From Thermoplasmata archaeon (lineage in GTDB: Archaea; Thermoplasmatota; SW-10-69-26), in the NCBI GenBank assembly GCA_003561665.1, contig PWVY01000157.1, positions 1-7,267 of the forward strand: DNA of 7,267 nt. Direction: 5' to 3'. This document shows positions 1-4,400 of the stretch, one piece after another; the first letter of the stretch is position 1, and each line of letters starts with the position of its first letter. Under the pieces are notes generated by a model, which was not told where the DNA came from, made no database searches, and worked only from the letters and a program-made list of their open reading frames with translations. A program made the position numbers and the translations under genes.

Positions 1-2
1 CG

Positions 3-1436
3 GTTTGGATGGTTCGAACCGTCCGCGAGGATCCCGGCGGGGACAACATCCATCGGAAGACGGCGATCATGGAGGGGACGCATCTTCGGGCGTACGATGA
101 AGCGACGACCCGAACGAGCGAAGGGATGGTGACGGTCGTCACGGAGTTCGAGCCTCCGGCGGCGTACCCGATGTGGCCTCGCATGTCGGTAGGAGGGGTC
201 TGGGAGGATACCGTCACGACGCACGTACGGTACATGGTTGGTTTGACGCCCGCTGGAGGGGAGTCAACGACCTGGAACTGGACGGCGTGGGCGGATCATG
301 AGATCTACGAATTGGAGACGCCTGCGGGCACGTTCGAAGGGTACAACGTGTCCGTGTATCGAGAGGAAGTCGGCGGGGACGAGGAACGGTTCAACAAGTT
401 CTTCTTCTCGCATGAGACCCGGAACTTCGTTGCCACCTTCAAGGGAGGCGACGTGGATTTCACGTTGCACGACTACGAGCTTCACCCGCCCCCGAACGCG
501 GTGGTTTGGTCGACCTCAAGGCTAGCGGAGACCGGTGAGAACGTGACGTTCTACGGTCACCAGAGCCAAGCGCGCACCGGCGCGATCGACGAGATGTACT
601 GGCAGGTGCCCGCTGGAGCAGTCCTCAACGGGACCCCCATCGAGCAAGAGACGCGGGTCGACGCTGAGAACGTCACCCTGAGCTTCGAGGAAGGCGGAAC
701 CTACGCTCTCACGCTGGTGGTCACGGATACGCACGGAGGCGAGTCCAAGGCCCGCGAGAGCGTGGTCGTGAAGGATCGGGACACTTCGTTCCATATCCTC
801 GGGCACAACCATGCCTTCGTGGAGGAACCGGCCACGTTCCGCCTTGTCCCCCCCGACGATACAACCGTCCAGGAGGCCACCTGGGAGGTTGAAGGTCTTG
901 ATCCCTTGAACGGGACGCAGGTGGAGATTCTGTTCCCACGGACGGGGAGTTACATGCTTTCCGTAACGTACGAGGACAGCGAGGGGAACACAGGGACCCT
1001 CGCCCACGAGGTTGTCGTGGTTCAGGGCAGCGGACAAACCAGCATCGACGGGGTCACCCAAGGCGACGGCGATCACGCGACCGTCGTCGGACCTGCGATC
1101 CTTGCGCCAGAGGACGGAACGCATATGGGCGACGCTGATGCCCTCATCGTGATCCGGACAACCGGCTTGGAGGACCCTCAGATTGTGCTTCCCAACGGGT
1201 TGCGCGTGCCGCTGGATCCGGTAGGGGAGGTCACGACCGAGCGTGTTCCCCTCCCGAGCGAGGAGAACCTGATCAGGCTCCAGGATGGTAGCGAGGTCGT
1301 CGACACCGTGACGTTGACCCGGGACCTGGACGTGGACACGTCCGAACGCGATGCGGCTACGGGAGCCAACGAGGCGCCTTTCCCGTGGCTTTGGACCCTG
1401 TTCTTGGCGCCGTTCCTACGGAGGCGAACACGATGA
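3..1436 (+). CDS. Secreted/membrane-anchored PKD-domain protein, 5'-partial
   Basis: The frame is open to the left edge. The first ATG (position 9) gives a polar, charged start (MVRTVREDPG) with no signal peptide, so it is probably internal and the real start lies upstream. Residues below count from that ATG. Residues 1-158 are a beta-rich domain with the motif TPAGTFEGYNV (104-114) and a closing segment near 130-157, reminiscent of lipoprotein-like domains but not assigned. Residues about 160-256 and 257-338 look like PKD-type Ig folds: GENVTFYG opens the first, and GGTYALTLVVTDTHG and GSYMLSVTYEDSEGN have the typical PKD end. Residues about 358-440 are another Ig-like sandwich (ENLIRLQDG). 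A linker then leads to a hydrophobic stretch (457-470) and RRRTR. There are six N-X-S/T sequons (N90, 113, 178, 207, 221, 301) and no Cys. The protein is probably extracytoplasmic with a C-terminal membrane anchor, in a binding or structural role. No catalytic motif is visible. Its stop overlaps the next start. Confidence 0.88.
   Translation, partial: VWMVRTVREDPGGDNIHRKTAIMEGTHLRAYDEATTRTSEGMVTVVTEFEPPAAYPMWPRMSVGGVWEDTVTTHVRYMVGLTPAGGESTTWNWTAWADHEIYELETPAGTFEGYNVSVYREEVGGDEERFNKFFFSHETRNFVATFKGGDVDFTLHDYELHPPPNAVVWSTSRLAETGENVTFYGHQSQARTGAIDEMYWQVPAGAVLNGTPIEQETRVDAENVTLSFEEGGTYALTLVVTDTHGGESKARESVVVKDRDTSFHILGHNHAFVEEPATFRLVPPDDTTVQEATWEVEGLDPLNGTQVEILFPRTGSYMLSVTYEDSEGNTGTLAHEVVVVQGSGQTSIDGVTQGDGDHATVVGPAILAPEDGTHMGDADALIVIRTTGLEDPQIVLPNGLRVPLDPVGEVTTERVPLPSEENLIRLQDGSEVVDTVTLTRDLDVDTSERDAATGANEAPFPWLWTLFLAPFLRRRTR
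486..1022 (+). other. Tandem PKD-like Ig domains
   Basis: These are residues 160-338 of the first protein. Each half starts with a strand containing a 'gE-N/P-V/A-T-F' pattern (GENVTFYG at 176-183, EEPATFRL at 272-279). Each has a W-x-V core strand (YWQV at 197-200, TWEV at 291-294), an NGT loop (207-209 and 301-303) and a C-terminal 'G-T/S-Y-x-L-x-V-x-D/E' hairpin (230-239 and 313-322). This order matches PKD domains, which usually lie outside the cell and mediate protein or glycan contact. The assignment rests on pattern recognition, not on a profile search. Confidence 0.7.
1374..1433 (+). other. C-terminal hydrophobic anchor with Arg tail
   Basis: The last 20 residues (456-475 from the ATG at 9) are APFPWLWTLFLAPFLRRRTR. 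The layout is Pro-containing lead, aromatic hydrophobic core of about 14 residues, then an Arg cluster at the very C-terminus. It resembles C-terminal sorting or anchoring tails of archaeal and bacterial surface proteins, which are processed by archaeosortase, rhombosortase or similar enzymes. The usual PGF, PEF or GG signature is absent. The core is short for a full membrane span, so a processed sorting tag or a shallow anchor are both possible. Confidence 0.55.
1420..1424 (+). promoter_or_regulatory. Shine-Dalgarno site for the giant gene
   Basis: GGAGG lies inside the end of the upstream gene, with eight bases between it and the ATG at 1433. It supports that ATG as the start of the long frame and suggests ribosome binding directly at the overlap. 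No promoter-like gap is present between the two genes, so the second is probably read from the same transcript. Confidence 0.6.
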
Positions 1437-1498
1437 GGACACCCCTAACGATCGCGCTTGGCACCCTCTTGATCATTGGCGGTTTCACGCTTGCCGTG
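1433..1498 (+). other. Signal sequence or N-terminal anchor
   Basis: Residues 1-22 of the giant protein have a short basic start (MR) and a hydrophobic core from about residue 4 to 22, including IALGTLLIIGGFTLAV. A polar, acidic region follows (TSDEGH). There is no Cys, so it is not a lipoprotein signal. Cleavage near residues 21-25 is possible, but no strong A-x-A site is visible, so an uncleaved N-terminal anchor is also possible. It implies export of the whole protein. Confidence 0.75.
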
Positions 1499-4400
1499 AC
1501 CATGACAAGCGACGAAGGCCACCCCTTCTCCTTCCAATCCCCCTCCACGGATAGCCCCACGCCTGCATCAGGGGAAGCCGTGGATGATTCGACGGTTCGC
1601 GACGGTCCTCCCAAGACATCATCCCAGCAACATAGGGACGGTTCCGAGAACCTTGAGATTCCCTCTCCTCTGATCGAGTCCCCTTCACCGGATGCCTCGC
1701 CGCTTGAGATGACGGAGGCCCTCCTAGGGCCCACGCCCGAGGATTTACGGCTCGTTGACCCGAGCATGACCCTCGAAGAAGCTCTACGACAACACCCCGC
1801 CTTCCCTGATGAAGACCCCCTCACAACCTCTGGCGTCCCCGAGGCGGGACCCGTCGAGAACGCGTTGGCTCGCCTCGTGCAAGCCCACGGCATCCTCACG
1901 GAAGTCAAGACCGCCGCCAGCCAAGGGGACCCCGTAGCACAAGACCTGGCCCCCTACGCGGCGGCGCAACTAGCCGAAGAGGCCGAGAAGACAGGCCCCA
2001 CGTTCACAGCCGCGAGCGACCTGCTCTCGATCTCGACCCAGGCCGACCTCCGCCTGAACGGGGAGGCTCAGCCAGTGGAGGACGTCGGAACGCTCCAAGA
2101 GGAGGTTCACCGCTTGTACGGGCTGATCGGGCTCCCCGAAGTGCCCGTGGATCCCGGCGTTCACGATGCGGGCGAGCTTGCCCGCTTGGTCCACGCGACC
2201 GCGAACGTGGTCGAGGCCACACACCAAGCCCAGGACGCTGCCGAGCGGGCTGAAGCCTTGAAGGCGGACATGGATCGCTTCGAGGCCGCGTTGTCCCAAG
2301 GAGCGTTCTCACCCGAAGATGCCCGGTGGCTGGTAGAGGTCGCCCAAACGGTTCACGAGGTCACGGTCCTCCCGATCCAGCAACGGTTGGACGCCCTAGA
2401 CACCCTATACGCGACCAGCGAAGAGATCGTCCCGCACTTGGTTTTAAGCGAGCACGAGTCACCCATCCAGGACTTGATCGGCGACGTCGAGGATGTCGCT
2501 TCCGCTGAGGACATCCTTGAGCAGGTCCAAAACGAGACCGAGGGCATCGAAGGAACCCTCAACGAAACGGAGGACTTCGTCCGTAGCGCTGCGAACGAGA
2601 CCGAAGAGGGAGCCGAGGATGTCGTGAACCAGACCGAGGAGGTCTTGGGTCCGTTGAGCGAACCCTTGCAGGATCGGTTCGTGGATCCCTTCGGCGCCAT
2701 CGTGATCTTGGGCACCGGCGACGACGAGGTGAACGGGACGGGAAGCCCTGTCCCTGTGAACGTGCCCGAGGCCGGCCTCGTGGGGAGCCTTTTCCCGCGC
2801 GCTCCCCTGCTTGTCGTCGCGCAGGGCGGGGACAACACGTACGTGGACATCCCCCGAACGTTGGGCGCGGATGAGGCCGTGCAGTCGACGGGCGAGCCGG
2901 TGGTCAGCGACGATGATCTCCCGGTCGCTCTGGACGACTTCGTGCAGGATTCGGTGCCCGAACCGGGCCTGGTCAGCGCCTTCGTGGACATCGCGAAGGT
3001 CCTTTTCCAGATCACGTACGATGAGGCCATGGGAACCGTCCAAGCTCAGGAGGGGGTCGAGGTCGCCATCGTTGCGGACACGCCCATGCAGGTCGTGGTC
3101 GACTTGGAGGGCGATGACACGTACAAGGGGGAGAGGGCTGCCGCGTACGCGGCGGGCGGCGGCACGGCGGCCATCTACGATGCCGGCGGGGATGATGTGT
3201 TCGATGTGAAGAAAGGCGTGGGCCTGATCGAAGAGGACGGCCTGGCCATCGTGAAAAGCTTCGGGGGGAACGATCAGGTGCGCGTGGAGCGAGGGGTCGG
3301 TAGCGCCCTGGCTCCGTTCGAAGTGAACGAGGAAGGGCAAGCAGTGTTCGAAGATCGTTTCTCGTACCGAGTGGGTGGGCTTGGAGGGTACGTGAATTTC
3401 GCAGGGGACAACGTGTACGACGTGGAGGAGGTTGGGATCGGGTTAAGCTTCCATCCAAGCCTGCCCTCCGGCTTCGCACACGGCCTCCCCGTGACGGTGC
3501 CGGTCGCGTTGGATCTTGGAGGATCCTCCACGGGGTTCTCACCGGTCGTGTTCGATGAGGCCCTTGAGCCAAGCGTGGACCTTGAGAGGGCCGATGGGGA
3601 TTACCTTCGAGCGTGGACGCTTGTAAGCGACTGGGATCGAGGTCATGCAGAACCGCCCGAGTTCGACGATGACGGATCATTCATCATGATTGGTGCGGGG
3701 GATCAGGCCGTTGTGCTCCCTTCCCCTAGCGGGTTCTCGGAGTTTGTCGAGTTCCCAGGCTTGCGGTCGATGGCGCTCGATCGGTCCTACGAGGTGGACA
3801 CGGAGGAGCCCACGGAGGGGACCATCCGCGTCGACGATCACGATGTCACGATCGAGTCAAGAGGCATGTCGAACTGGTTGGCGGGCTTCTTCCCTGGATC
3901 CTCGATCGAACTGCACAACGAGATCCTCGTGCACCTGGACGATACCGAGCGCGTGTACGAGCCCCCGTACCCCATGATCCTCATCGACGCAGGGGACACG
4001 GACGATGTGTACCACAACGTGACGCCCCACCGCATGATCGCGAACACGACGAGCATGGGCCCGTTGGGATTCGGTGGTGAAAACTCGAACGTTTACTCGG
4101 ATGATGTGACCCTCGTGCCCAACCTCGTGCTGGACACGCGAGGCGACGACCGGTACATGGGTCAAGCCGCGAGCCTCGATACGGCCTTGCTTGCCCACGA
4201 GCTTCGGGCCCAGCACGACTTCGAAACCGACGAGGAACAAACCGACGTCCTGCGCCACGCGGCAGCGGGCAGTGTCTTGGTAGACTTGGGTGGAGACGAT
4301 ACGTTCCACGGCGACGTCGCGAGCGTGAACCTGGACATGGAGCTTGGGGCGACCACAATGACGAGCCTCGTGCACGCAGCAGGTGGCTCGAACACGATTC

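Noticed and set aside
9..11. ATG as the true start of the first gene
   Set aside because: The frame is open upstream to the edge, no signal peptide follows, and no ribosome site can be seen in the eight bases available. An extracellular PKD protein should begin with an export signal, so the gene is taken as 5'-truncated.
3263..3268. G6 run as a possible programmed frameshift or sequencing error (a second one lies at 4402-4407)
   Set aside because: The same frame stays open after both runs, and the GGDD-Y motifs continue in phase beyond them, so no shift is needed.
3517..3530. Perfect 14-base palindrome TGGAGGATCCTCCA
   Set aside because: It lies inside the coding frame (L-G-G-S-S), has no loop or T-run, and no second copy was seen. 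A chance match or codon effect is the simplest reading.
2459..3680. Long minus-strand open frames (2459-3340 and 3012-3680), and similar ones at 522-1124 and 1357-1908
   Set aside because: They lie antisense to coherent + strand coding sequence. Their products are Arg/Pro/Ser or His-rich with no domain pattern, as expected opposite GC-rich genes that use few TA-containing codons.
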